From Rapana venosa (lineage: Eukaryota > Mollusca > Gastropoda > Neogastropoda > Muricidae): DNA of 64,000 bases. Made by a program: the position numbers and the translations under genes. The stretch is from positions 22,937,524 to 23,001,523 of the forward strand of contig CM054140.1 of the NCBI GenBank assembly GCA_028751875.1, given 5' to 3'. Positions 35,708 to 47,476 of this stretch are shown here, one piece after another. The notes below the pieces were generated by a model that saw only the letters and a list, made by a program, of their open reading frames with translations, was not told where the DNA came from and made no database searches. The stretch's first letter is position 1. The number at the start of each line of letters is the position of its first letter.

Positions 35708-36000
35708 CGGGGGCTGAAGGAGCAACCATCAAGAGTTCCAGCTCTTTCCTTCATCTGCTCAGGATGCAGCAGATCATGCTCCTCACACATCTGCCCCTTC
35801 AGTCACCTGAAGGCTTGTGGAAACTGAAACCATCTCCTGTTTCCCAAGACCCTTTCATATGGGGAACCGGTCATGACGATACTCAAATGCCCAGCAGTCA
35901 TTGAGGGCTGGCCATATCAATGAGGACTCCAGGTGGCTTGGGGTACCAGTTCTCTAAACGGTATGTGGCTTTATTTCTTTGTTAGGCCCCTGGATAAAGG

Positions 36001-37223
36001 ATAGAGAATGAAGGGTAGAATTCATTAAAGCCATGAAAGCTTTAGTGCTTGAGATCTGGAGCTCAAGCCAGCATGTGGTGGTTACACAGCCTTAAGAATT
36101 GGGATATACTCAGTTGTCCAGTACTGTGGTCTTCACTGATGAAGACTGTTGCAGGTTTCCAAGTCCTCTAAGACTGAACTGTAGCATTGATGAAGCATTT
36201 GAAAAACTTTTGCAACAAGAGTAGAATCTAAATTTGCAGTGCATGCTTGAAACTCTTCAGGAGGCCAAAATTGCTAAGAGCAGTTAGCAGTTGCAGAAAA
36301 TCAAATTTGCTGTTCAACATTAAGTTGAATATATGTAAAGGGGTAGAGATGCAAAGGCATTGGCTGTGCAACCTTGCACAGGTGACAGGCATGTTGCAAA
36401 ACACCTATGAACCCCATGTTTGCCTTGCTCATATAGGAAAGTGACTTGGATCACCCTGTATGTATATTTGTTTGCTGTGATCAACTGTTGCCCCAGAAGT
36501 TATGTTTTAGGCTTGCTATTTGTAGTTGACTACTATCTGTTCTCATCAAATGATCACATTCACCCCTTTACCTATTGCGAGGTCCGGCTGACTGTTGGGG
36601 CACCACTGAAGATTTTGTAACTTATAACTTCCCCCAATTCCTCAGGGTTCTCAGCAAATGGTCACTGGGCACCAAATTTCAGATTGCTCCAAGGCCTCTT
36701 AAAGAACGAAGATAAAATAAAACAAATAAGATAGAATGTAAATAAAACAAACAAAACAGAATGTAAAAGAATAAACTGAATAAAATACAATGTAAAAGAA
36801 TAAGAATGTAAAAGAATAAAATAAGTAAATAGACTGTAAGACTTAAAAGAATTTTTTAAAGTCAAAATAAAATGAACAAAATAAAAGGAAATAAAATTAA
36901 ATATAAATAAGGCAAAAAAACCAAACCCCAGGCATAGTGAAATAAACCAAAATGCATTAAAAAAAATTGAATAAAACCCAAAAAGTAGATGAAAAACCAG
37001 AGGTTCAAAGAGCAATCATGGTGACAGTGATATTGGTGGGGAGGGGGGGGGGATACTTTGACATTTGAGTTTTTTCATATCAAACTGGGAAGAAAGGGTG
37101 AGGCTGGGAATCAACCCAGAACCTCACGGTTTACTTGTTGGTAGGCGATTATCTTAACCATCTTGCCACCCTCTTTCTTGTTTTGGTCATTGAATGTTTG
37201 TTTGTGTGTTGTTGTTTTTTCAG
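36001..37223. other. Intergenic or intronic, AT-rich, nothing firm
   Basis: Unique sequence, then an A-rich AAAATAAAAT-type stretch (36700-36990) whose minus-strand phenylalanine/leucine-rich frame is an artefact. No gene was seen. Confidence 0.6.
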
Positions 37224-37306
37224 ATTGACGGTGTTGGATGTTTGGAAGGATTGGATGGTGCTGATGTTGCACTGAAGGTGACTGTTATTGGAGTTGCTGA
37301 AACTAG
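37224..37306 (+). CDS. Orphan exon candidate, 83 nt
   Basis: Bounded by TTGTTTTTTCAG and a donor ACTAG|GTAAGG, with one clean frame reading IDGVGCLEGLDGADVALKV and then TVIGVAETR. The flanks are strong splice sites, but no neighbouring exon could be joined to it in phase with confidence. It could belong to the gene suggested by the blocks at 31.7-36 kb, or to an unseen one. The function is unknown. Confidence 0.3.
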
Positions 37307-37449
37307 GTAAGGTGACAGCCCTGTTGTGGCCTTGGCAGACTACATGGAATGAAATGAAACTGCTACCACTGACGTCACAACATGGAGTGGCACCAAAAAA
37401 TGTGAAAATTCCATACTTTCATGTTTAACTGGATCCATGAAAATGATGT

Positions 37450-37830
37450 GCAACATCTAATGTACATCACCTGTCTCCTGTCTCCCATCGCTGCTGTCGT
37501 CGGTAGGGGCTCCACACAATGCCACCAGGGTTCGCGATCTTTCTGTCTCTGCTGAGTTCTACAATCTTCTGTAGTCCTCTCAGACCACTGATCTTGGTAA
37601 TGTTGGCAATGTAGGATGTTGGTGGTCTGCCTCTTTTACTTCTGTCCTCAACTTTGCCTTGGAGAACTGTCGTCTTCATTTGTTTGCGTTTTTTTTATGC
37701 ATGACCTACGTTTCTCAATCTGCACCTGTCAATTTCAGATAACATTTGTCTTTGCGCCGAGAGTTCATTGAGAATATTGTTCATTCGTTCTTCTGTTCGG
37801 ACCATTTGGCTCTTAGAAGTGCCTGTAGAA
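37450..37830 (-). mobile_element. RTE-like LINE C-terminal fragment, minus strand
   Basis: The minus-strand frame contains KTTVLQGKVEDRSKRGRPP and then TSYIANITKISG. This is the same GH..KTVLQG....RGRP..SWI.NI..W.G region that ends the RTE-like copies at 26.3 and 55.1 kb, but more diverged and broken. The upstream part on that strand is frameshifted. An old, truncated relative. Confidence 0.65.
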
Positions 37831-38567
37831 CCACATTAAAGCTGGGTAGTGTCCTGGATCATGAAAGATATAGTAATACAGGCTAAAATGTTGTGACAAA
37901 TCTAATTTTGAGATGTCTAGGTATGCCTGTCTTCACAAATGTTCTTTTTTTTAAACTGAATCATCTTTTGCTTGGCCAAACTGATTTCTAGCCTTGATGT
38001 CTTGTAGACAGGAGCATACTTTCTCTTTCACAGAGCCTAGATAACTAAAATTTTGAACATTTTCTGATCTGCTCTATTGGCTTTGATGTTCTAAGAGGTG
38101 TCTGTACTATTTGATGTGTGTCACTTTGGTCTGCATACTTTGGTTTATGTATAAATGGATTTTCTGTTTTCAAATACATTAGCAGAGGTAGACAGTTTAC
38201 TCATAATGTTTATCAATGTACCCCTTATGATTTAAGAAAAGAATAGAAAAGCAGTCCAAAGTTGCAAAAATGCTTGTCACAAAATTGAGATTGTTGTTTT
38301 TTTTGGGTGTGTGAGGATTTACATTTACAGACTGATTCATTCATCAAAGTTTGACTGCAGTGAAATAAAAAAGAAAGAAAAAAGAGTAATTGTAACATTG
38401 TGTGAAAAAAGTAATTGTGTAACCATGGTCTTTAGAAATGGTGACATCAGAATCATTGGGGTATTTCTTCAAAAACTAAAGGTAACATTTTCTGTCTTTT
38501 TAAGTTCCATAACGAAAAATAATCAGTGTAATATACCATTGCCATTTGATATTTGATTTTTTTTTCA
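37831..38567. other. Non-coding gap before the tandem array
   Basis: AT-rich unique sequence. No gene or repeat is recognised apart from A/T runs. Confidence 0.55.
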
Positions 38568-40086
38568 GTGAGTTGGATTAAATGATTAAATACTTTAGTG
38601 GTAATCTGCCACTTATATGCTTGCAAGCTCGTAATGCTATGTATTTTTTGTTTTTTTTCTTTTTTAAAAAATTTTAATGAGAAAAATTCAATTGGTGAAA
38701 AATGGGTAAATGTATGCTCTGCCACCACTGACATATAATTTTACAAAACACTGTTGTATAACTTTTTTGTGAGATGGTGTGTGTGTGAACTGGATACTTG
38801 TGGGAGGAAACATCAGGTTAGAAGGAGAGGCATAGAAGGAAAAGAGGCACAGATGCACATGTACAGCAGTGGGGATAGAAAAAAGTGGGCTGGCTGTTTT
38901 TTTCTCATTATTATGGTTTATTTTGGGCTTGGGTTTTTTAAAAGATCATACTTCAGTTGTTTCCTGTTATTTTTGGGCCCCCCCAAAATTTAAAGGATGC
39001 AGACTGTTAAAGTGTCTCGAGTTTGAAACAAATTTGATGATAGCAAAACAGGAAATAATTATGCTGACACAAGTTCTAGCCATTCATGGGACTTACCCAT
39101 TCGTAGGACTTGTGATTCTTATTTAAAGCTCCATACTATAGCGAGCTATGTACCAGTGTGTCTAAAGCTACATATCATTTATCTTTGTGCTATTGTGTCC
39201 ACATGCATTCTAACATTCAGACAGACCATCTGACAGACAACCCTTACCCATTATTAACTCTTAACACCAAACTCTAACACTAACTTCAACCCTAACACTG
39301 GCCCCACATGTGGACATAAAAGGCAGATAGATGTGATGTATGTGTGAACACACTGGCTGAATATTCCCAACGTCACAATGCCCTACCATCGTGGTCGGCA
39401 AAAATGTTTGCATACGCAAAATCTCATCGGTAAACCTCAGAGCTCTTGCTTAGGAACAAAAAAAAAAAAGGCTAAACATTTTTTCTTCTGGGTTAGTGGG
39501 AGGATGGATGCGAAAAAGCTGGGGGTCTTGTTAGACTGTTGTGGTATGTAGGACTAGGGAAAGAGTTCTAATCACTGAGAGTAGGGATCAAGGGCAGGCA
39601 GTTGAAATTTCCATTAGGTTTTGGAGAGTGGGGGATTGTGGGGAGCATTTTAGAAAATGTTGATTTAAAAAACTAGATGGTTCTGGTTTTAGAGTGCATG
39701 GTTTTTCTATAAGGGGTTCCATTTTGAAAAAAAAATTTTTTGTTTTTGGGGGGTAGGTAGGTGTTAGAATGCATTATTGAATAACCATTGGGGAAAGGTA
39801 CTTGGAGACAGCTGAGATGCATTACAGTAAAGGCTGTTATTAAAAGGGAGGAGTTGAAAGTATGTTCAGGTCAGTGGGAATGGGTAGGTTAGTTTTGTAT
39901 TTCCAGATGGTATGTTGAATAAGCAATATATTTTTCTTTTTTTCATGTCATGTATTTGTGTGTGTGTGTGTGGGGGGGGGTGTCTGTGTGTGTGTGCATG
40001 TGCATGCATACATGCATGTGTGAAGAAAGGATTTGGCAGCTTGCAAACTATGGCATGGTATTACATTGGTTTTTTGTCATGGGATA

Positions 40087-40386
40087 AGGGGACAGGATAA
40101 CTCGGTGGTCAGAGCACTCGTTTTCCCCAAAGCCAATGTTAAATAGCATCGAGCGTGTTTACCAAGTGAATGAGTGACCGTTTGCACACCTTGGTTTCAG
40201 TACAGTCCCCCAGTTTACCCAGCTGTAAATGGGTACCTGCCCTCTTTAGGGTCAGGGAAAGTAAATCCGCGAGGGAGAGGAGATGGGCGCCACCCTCAAT
40301 ATGCTGGCCCCTAAAGAAGTGAAGTCTGACACCTCGCTCCCCTACAACCATATAGGTCATAGGACACCGTTACCCTTTTACCTTTG
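40087..40386 (+). mobile_element. S2-family SINE
   Basis: Full S2 order: GGGGACAGGATAACTCGGTG head, GTTTACCAAGTGAATGAGTG, CAGTACAGTCCCCCAG, GGGTCAGGGAAAGTAAA, GAGGAGATGGGCGCC and a 3' end GTCATAGGACACC. It is absent at the corresponding place in the later tandem units, so it inserted after the array formed. Confidence 0.85.
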
Positions 40387-41232
40387 TTTGTCACCATTTG
40401 GGTGTGCTATATTGTGCAACCAGTGCAAAAATTATACCCTTCTCAGTGTGTGTGGTGGAAGTGGGGGTGGGGGGTGCAGTTGGAAATGTCAAGTGTAGTG
40501 TGTCAAGACAATGTGGTGTTACTGAAGGAAGAAAGTGAATTTGTTGTGTGTGTTTGTGGTTTAAAGAAAAATTGCTTGATTTCACAACTGTAACCAACAT
40601 TGGTTTGAAAAAATTTACCATAATTTGGAAAAGAATGGATGTGGTGGTAGTCTTGGAATGTCACAATAAAAGAAAATTGCAATAGTTTGATTTTATTGCT
40701 TTTTTGGTGTTTTTAAAAATAGATTTATTGTACATCTTATTGAACAACCTTGCATTTTTTCCCATTTATTTGACAAAATCTGGTATAAGAAAACATGTTT
40801 TCCTTTCATTCTATAATGTGTATAAAGATTGCATGCAGCTTGTGTTAGTGAGACCTGTTACCTTATTTCCTTCTTGCCTTTTGCTTTGCCATAGGTCAGG
40901 GACATGTCACTGTCCCAATATCCAGGTCATATCACTCCCAGCCCAATAATAATAATAATAGATCACTCCATGTGCACTCTTAAAGCAGTCTTTGATTTGT
41001 ATTGTGAGCAAAAATGCACTGTATCACAGCCTTTTTTGCTTTTTGTTTGTTTTTGGTTTTGTTAAATCTGTTTTTTTTAAAAAATTGAAAAGAGGTTGGA
41101 GGCCTTTACAGTGAAATTACAAAAAGCCCTCCCCTCTATAAAACCAAAAAAAATTCCCCCCCCTCCCCGGAAAATGAGGAAAAAAAGTATGAAAGAAAAA
41201 AAATAAATGGGTAAAAGAGGTAGTAAGCCCCC

Positions 41233-41234
<2 letters not shown>

Positions 41235-41264
<30 letters not shown>
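41235..41264. repeat. Poly-C tract (30)
   Basis: A run of about 30 cytosines between A-rich stretches. The equivalent site in the other tandem units has 6 (near 45070), 31 (46776-46806) and 17 (49680-49696) cytosines. Confidence 0.9.
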
Positions 41265-41266
<2 letters not shown>

Positions 41267-43088
41267 ATAAATAAAAAAAAAGGTTGTATTTGCAAGAATA
41301 ATAAAGATTTTACTTGGATCAGTCTTCCTTGCTGCATTATTTGTCTGCTTTTTTGTATTTGTAAACATTTTTGGTATGCACCTGTTATGTCCACTTGTGC
41401 CTGCTTTCTGCAAGTAGAGACTGAGGTGGCAAAAGAGTAGCGATCAGTATTTTAACTGAAAATATGCTCATCCTAAACAAAAATTCGTAGAGATGAGCAC
41501 AAAGTACCACTGAGAAAGGGTGGAGAAATAAGAATATATATATATATATATTTAAAAAAAAAAAAAAAAAAAAAAGAAAATCAGACCAAAAAAAAAAAAA
41601 GTGGAGTAAAATTATGTATATGTCCCTTGATGCTTATGCCGTTATGGGATAAAGAACAGCTAGTGGCTATTTGTATTTTGGAGTGAATGTGATTAAATGA
41701 TTGCTTGAGAAAATACTGGGTTCCTGACATAACTTTTATTGGTGTTTTTGAAGAATTTGTCATTTTATTCTTTTAAAATGAACGTTTTTCTTTTTTTGTG
41801 GTTTTTTTCTGATTTGATGGTTGCTTGAGAACATTCTCTGGTATAGACATAATTTTGTTGTTGTTTAATTGAATTTAGAATTGGAATTTGTTTTTATTAT
41901 GAATGTCTTTTGTTTTTGTTTGTTTTTGTTTTCATTTTCAAAAGGAATCTGGTGAATTGTATGAAGAATACTGCTGTCCTATTACTTGTAGGACACAATG
42001 GCAGTTGTATGTGATGCTTTAAAATTTTTTTTTAGAAATGTGTGTATGGTTTAAAAATTTTTCATTTTTAATTATTTGGTTTAGAATCAGATTTAATGAT
42101 TAGTTGCAAAACTTTTCTCATCCTCATATGCCTTGTGGAATTTGCAGTGATTTAAATTTAAAAAAAAAAGTTTTCTTCCCCTGTGAATGGGATCAAATGA
42201 TTTAAGAAATTACTTTTGTGGTTATCTGCCCCTCGAGGGAGAGGAGATGGGCGCTGCCCTCATTATGCATAACCTACGCAGTCATCGGCCAGCAAAATGT
42301 CAAGAGACCTCAGAAATAGAAATTAGAAAATGTGTAATTAAAGATTTTTGCTGGAGTAGAAATATATCCTCAAAGAATTCTTTAAACACTTTGTTGCAAA
42401 ATGTCCTGGTCATGAGATGCCTTTAAGCAGGACCGATCATGTTGGCAAATGTATACTCTGGCCACCTGACATAACCGTAATTTTGCAAAACATTGGTGTT
42501 GTATAACTTTATAGTGATTTGGTGTGTGTGTGTGTACATCAGGTTGGAAGGAGAGGCAAAAGTATGAAAAGGGTTATTTAGGAGGGGTACATATGCACAG
42601 TTAGAGCAGAGGGGGTAGAAAAAAGTGGGCTGGTGGTTGATTTTGTTTGTCACATGTGTGTGTGTGTGTGTGTGTTCTTAGTTTGTATAGTTTTTGTTTT
42701 AAAAAGATTTTGAGTTTGGTATTCACAAAACATTAGTATAAATTTTTAGTGCGATGGAGTGTGTATGTGTGCATGTGCATTCACATATGCGTGTAAAGGG
42801 GATAGTTGTGGGGAGAAGACAACAGGTCGGAAGGAGAGGCAAAGAAGGAAAAGGGATGTTTAGGAGGGGTATGGATGCACATTTAGAGCAGTGGGAACAG
42901 AAAAAGAGGGCTGGCTTAGATTTTTTTCCCTCACATGGTTTAATTTGGGCTTAAAGAATTTTTGTGTGTAAAGGATGCAACTTGTTCAAAAATGTCTTGT
43001 GAAATAAATTTGATGATAGGAAAATTGGAAATTTGTCGACACAGAAGTCCAATACACAGCTTTAGCCATTCATTGGCCTGATGATTGA

Positions 43089-43160
43089 TAATAATAATAA
43101 TAATAATAATAATGTATGGAATTTATATAGTGCTGAATCTTGTAAAGCAACAAATCAATG
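43089..43160 (-). repeat. LINE/SINE 3' tail fragment
   Basis: An AAT repeat (43089-43113) is followed by TGTATGGAATTTATATAGTG and CTGAATCTTGTAAAGCAAC. This is the reverse complement of a GCGCTATATAAATTCCATA-(ATT)n LINE/SINE tail. Sister fragments lie at 45102-45180 and 62561-62630. Confidence 0.65.
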
Positions 43161-43886
43161 AAAGCTCCATATTGTTGTGAGCTATGAACCAGTGTGTCTA
43201 AAGCTACGTATCATTTATCTGTGCTATTGTGTCCACATGCATTCTAACATTCAGACCGACCATCTGACAGACAACCCTTACCTGTTATTAACTGTTTTAA
43301 CACCAAACTCTAACACTAACTCTAACCTTGGCCCCACATGTGGACATAAAAGGCTGGTAAATGTGATATATGCTGACACACTGGCTAAACACTCCCAAGG
43401 TCAGAATGCTGCTACCATCCTTGAGGGGGAAAAATGTTTGCATACGCAAAATCTCGTTGGTAAACCTCTGAGGACTGGATGAGGAACTGAAAAAAAAAAA
43501 AGAAAATGGTTATACATTTTTTCTTTGGGGCTAGTGGGAGGATGGATGTTAGAATTTCAGGGAAAACGATGCTAGGAAGGGGAGTGGGGCATTGTTAGAA
43601 TGTTGTATATCACAGAAATTGAGAAAGAGGTGTAATGACTGAGAATGGGGATAGAGGGCAGGCAGGAAAACTTGATTAGGTTCAGGGGGGAGGGGGCAGT
43701 GGGGAGCATTTTAGAAAAAGTTGATTTAAAAACAAAAGATGGTGTTAGTTTTAGAAAGCATGATTGAATAACCTATAAAGGGCGTGCATTTTTAAAAAAT
43801 GTTGGTGGGGGGGGGGGGGGGTTTGGCATATTGGGTGTTGGAATGCATTATTCAATAACCATTGGGGGAAGGTACTTGGAGACAGT

Positions 43887-44170
43887 TGGAGGCACCGTGG
43901 TCGAGTGGTTTAGGCGGTCAACTCGTGATCCAGAGGTCGCGGGTTCGATCCCCGCTCGGCACGGTGTTGTGTCCTTGGGAAAGACACTTTACTCCTATTT
44001 TCCTCACTCCACCCAGGTGTACAAGTGGGTACCAGCTCTGCTGGGGAAGTATCTGGCGACAGACTAGCGTCCTGTCACAGGGGTGGTGAAAAACCATCAG
44101 TTCGCTTAACGCTACAGAAACCGGGATAAGCTCCGGCTCTATGGGCCTTCTGGCTCGAAAGAACATACTT
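43887..44170 (+). mobile_element. S3-family tRNA-headed SINE, full length, with 14-bp TSD
   Basis: The 284-bp element starts TGGAGGCACCGTGGTCGAGT, with A-box-like TGGTCGAGTGGTTTAGG and B-box GGTTCGATCCC. Its body includes CCTTGGGAAAGACACTTTAC, TCACTCCACCCAGGTGTACA and GTGGTGAAAAACCATCAG. It ends GGCTCGAAAGAACATACTT. TACTTGGAGACAGT at 43873-43886 is repeated exactly at 44171-44184 as the target-site duplication. The head is a tRNA(Leu/Ser)-like derivative that does not fold as a proper tRNA. A 5'-truncated copy at 48232-48419 matches the shared part base for base by eye. Confidence 0.9.
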
Positions 44171-45101
44171 TACTTGGAGACAGTCAGGATGCATTATAGA
44201 AAAGGACCGTTACTAAAAGGGGGGAGGTGAAAACATGTTCAGGTCAGTGGGAATGAGTAGGTGAGTTTTGTATTTCCAGATGGTACATTGAATAAGTAGT
44301 GTGTGTGCGTGTGCATGCAAATGTAAAGGAAGGATTTGTGGATCGGTCAAATCTAGGGAATGGTATAACATAGGTGTTTATCACAACTAGCATATGTTAT
44401 TTTATACAACCAGCACAAAATTACATACACTTCTCAGTGTGTGTGGTGGAAGGGAGGAATGTTGAGTGGAAAATAGCTGTTGCTGAAATAAGAATGTGAC
44501 CCTAAGTTATGTGTGTGTATGGTTTAAAGAAAAATTGCATGATTTTGCAACTGTAAAAATTGACTTAAAGAAAAATTTACCATAATTTTGGAAAAGAATG
44601 GATTTGGAGATACTATTGGAATGTCTCGTTAAAAGAAAATTGCAGTAGTGTGATTTAAAAAAAAAAAGAAATTCTGTGTACATTATATTACAACCTTGCA
44701 TTAGAGAAGGCATTTTTTCTCATTTGTTGTTTGACAAAATCTGGTATGAGAAAAACATGTTATCCTTTCATTTTATAATGTGTATTAAGATTGCATGCAG
44801 CTTGTATTAGTGTGTGACCTGTTACCTTATTCCCTTCTTGCCTTTTGCTTTGCCGTAAGACAGGGACTATTCTAATACCCAGGTCATAGCACTCTCAGCC
44901 CATTAAATATCAATAGATTACTCCATCTGCTATCTCCAAGCAGTCTGATTTCTATTGTTGTCAAAAATGTACTATATCACAGCCTTTCTGTTGGTTTTTT
45001 TATGGTTTGCTTTGTTAAATCTGTGAAGAAAAAAGTTGGATATAAGAGGTTAGAGGCCTTTTCAGTGTAATTAGAACCTCCCCCCAAAAAAACAAAATAA
45101 T

Positions 45102-45271
45102 AATATATGGAATTTATATAGCACTGAGTCTTGTAAAAAAACAAAACAAATTGAAGCGCTTGCACTCGATCATTTACAGGCATGCAACTCTCCTTATACA
45201 TAATGAACAGATTTCAAAACCATACATAATGAACAACAGATTTCAAAACCATGCGCGCGCACCCATGCACG

Positions 45272-45300
<29 letters not shown>
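45102..45300 (-). repeat. LINE/SINE tail fragment plus CA repeat
   Basis: ATATGGAATTTATATAGCAC and TGAGTCTTGTAAAA, then GAAGCGCTTGCACTCGATCA, match in reverse complement the GCGCTATATAAATT tails seen elsewhere here. A short direct repeat (CATAATGAACA...CAGATTTCAAAACCAT, twice) and a CA microsatellite (about 45274-45303) follow. Confidence 0.6.
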
Positions 45301-45306
<6 letters not shown>

Positions 45307-46291
45307 GGAACAACACTTAGAAGGTGAAAGATGCTGTTGAAAATTAGGGACAGGAAAATGAGAAAAAAGGTAATAAAAGAATGAAGGAAAAAATAAACGG
45401 TGTAAAACAGAGGTAGTAAGTCTCCACTTCCCAAAAAATAAAAACTGGTTGTATTGGAAAGAATGTTTTTCAAAGGATTTTACAGTGATCAGTACTCATT
45501 GCTGCATGATTTCAGTTTTGCATTTGCCCAACCTTTATGTACCAATATCTGTTATGCCTATTTGTGCCTCTTTATTGCAAGGAGAGAGGGAGGTGGCAAA
45601 AGAGTAGCAGATCAGTATTTAACTGATAGTATGCTTGAACAAAATTCGAAGAGATGAGTACAATGTACCACTGAGAAGGGGTGGTGAAAGAAGACTTTTA
45701 AAAAATTAATAAAATGATTAAAAAAATTTGGACGAAAAAATGTGGAGTAATTTTCTGCATATGTCCCTTGATGCTTATGGGACAAAGATTAGCTTGTGAA
45801 TGTTTCGTATAAGATATCTGTATATTTTTGGAGTGAATGTGATCAAATGATTGCTTGAGAAAATGAATACTCTGTTCCTGACATAACTTTTGATTAAAAA
45901 AAAAAAGCTTTTTAATTTCATTCTTTTAAAATGAGTGGTGGTTGGTTTGCTCATTTACAAAAAAAATCTGATAGTAGTTTGAGTAAAATCTGGTGTCGAC
46001 ATAATTTAAAAAAAATTGAATTTAGGATTGGAAAGGATTTGTGTTTTTGTTATGAATGCCTTTTTGTTTCTTTTTTTTTTTTTCATTTTTAAAAGGAATT
46101 TGATGAAATGTATGAATACTCCTGTCGGAACACAGTAGCAGTGACATGAGAATCACAGTGATGCTTTTTTAGATTTTTTAAAAAAAGAATCACTCTGATT
46201 TAATGACTGTTTGCAATGATATCATCTTAATATCCCTGGTGGAACTTGCAATGATTTATTTTTTAAAATGTTCACCCCCCCCCCCCCCCCC

Positions 46292-46775
46292 CCAGCGAAT
46301 TGGATCAAATGATATAGAAAATACTTTTGTGGTTATCTGCCCCTTTATGCTTAATCTAACTGGCAGTGCATTTTAATGTTTTTTGAAAAAAAAGTTGTTG
46401 GAAAGCAAGTAAATGTTTTCATAACCTATGTGGTCACTGGGCAGCAAAATGCCTGTTCTTATTCTCTTCTTGCCCTTTGCTTTGCATAGATCAGGGACAT
46501 GTCCATTACACAGGTCACATCACTTCCAGCCTATTAATAGACTACCCTATCTGCACTCTCCAAGCAGCCTTTGATTTCTATTGTCATCAAAAAATGTACT
46601 TTATCACAGCCTTTCTTTTTTTATGGTTTGCTTTGTTAAATTTGTAAAGAAAAAAACTAGGAAATAGAGGTTAGAGGCCTTTACAGTGTAGTTACAACCC
46701 CCACCTCCCCCCCTTAAAAAGATAACTAAAAATAAGAAAAAAAGGAATTTAAGTGAGGGAAAAGGGAGGTAGTAG

Positions 46776-46812
<37 letters not shown>

Positions 46813-47476
46813 CCAAATGAAAACTATATTTGGAAGAGTAAAGTTAAAGATTTTACATGGATCAGTGCTCAATGCTGCATGATTTCTTGTCTGCTTTTTT
46901 GCATTTGTCCAACCTTTGCTATGTACCTGTTATATCCATTTGTGCCTCTTTTCTGCTAGTAGTGAGATGGCAAGAGTAGCATGTCAATATTTAACTGAAA
47001 ATATGCTTGTAAAAAATGTCAGCGATGTGTACAAAGTACTCATCAAAGAACCACTAAGAAGTGGTAATGAAATAATTAAATTAATGACATTTTAAAAATT
47101 TTCTGTGATATGTCCCTTGATGCTTATGGGACAAAAAATAGCTTGTGAATGTTTTGTATAATTGTATTTTGGAGTGAATGTGATTAAATGATGGCTGGAG
47201 AAAATACTCAGTTCCTGACATAACTTTTATTGGTATTTTTGAAAAAATTGTCATTTTTTTCTTGTAAAATGAGATTTAAAAAATGATTTGATAATTGCTT
47301 GAGAAAATTTCTGATGTGGATATGATATTCATTGAACTTGAGATTGAAAAGAATTTGTTTTTATTATGCACACCATTTTGTTGTTGGTGTTTTTTTTTGG
47401 TGTATAATGAAATACTCCTGTCATATTACTTGGACACAGGGGCAGTTATATGTGATTTAAAATTTTTTTTCCCCCT
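46292..47476. repeat. Large tandem unit 3, internally deleted (about 1.2 kb)
   Basis: Begins AGCGAATTGGATCAAATGAT as the other units do, then jumps to TTCTTGCCCTTTGCTTTGCA (46.46 kb). It continues through the AGAGGCCTTTACAGTG, poly-C (46776-46806) and GTCCCTTGATGCTTATGGGA (47.1 kb) landmarks. The A, B and C segments present in units 1, 2 and 4 are missing. Confidence 0.8.

Larger units (their letters stand above)
33290..36000 (+). repeat. Tandem duplicated block, copy B
   Basis: Collinear with 31520-33250 but interrupted by the L2/CR1-like LINE end at about 34309-35141. The second exon-like segment here has TAG where copy A has TGG (AAGTAGAAAG near 35687), so the frame used in copy A is stopped early. 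Confidence 0.85.
38568..42182. repeat. Large tandem unit 1 (about 3.6 kb)
   Basis: The unit begins with a GTGA(G/A)TTGGATTAAATGATTA segment. Ordered landmarks follow: AGGAGAGGCA...AAAAAAGTGGGCTGGCTG (38.8-38.9 kb); CTATTGTGTCCACATGCATTC with CCCCACATGTGGACATAAAA (39.2-39.3 kb); GCATACGCAAAATCTC (39.4 kb); TTCTCAGTGTGTGTGGTGGAAG (40.4 kb); poly-C (41235-41264); GTCCCTTGATGCTTATG (41.6 kb). Hosts an S2 SINE (40087-40386). There is no long open reading frame. Confidence 0.85.
42183..46291. repeat. Large tandem unit 2 (about 4.1 kb)
   Basis: The same landmark order as unit 1. The AGGAGAGGCAAAG...GGGCTGG segment is present twice (42.55 and 42.83 kb). The B segment is at 43.16-43.47 kb, TTCTCAGTGTGTGTGGTGGAAG at 44.44 kb, and GTCCCTTGATGCTTATGGGA at 45.76 kb. 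It is lengthened by the S3 SINE (43887-44170) and an extra LINE/SINE-tail and CA-repeat stretch (45.1-45.3 kb). Confidence 0.85.

Noticed and set aside
41207..41440. Proline-rich frame (and glycine-rich minus-strand frames)
   Set aside because: They are produced by the poly-C tract. There is no start context and no conservation between tandem units.
43891..43964. Possible tRNA(Leu/Ser) gene
   Set aside because: The A and B boxes are good, but the acceptor stem does not pair properly. The sequence is the head of a SINE with a target-site duplication.
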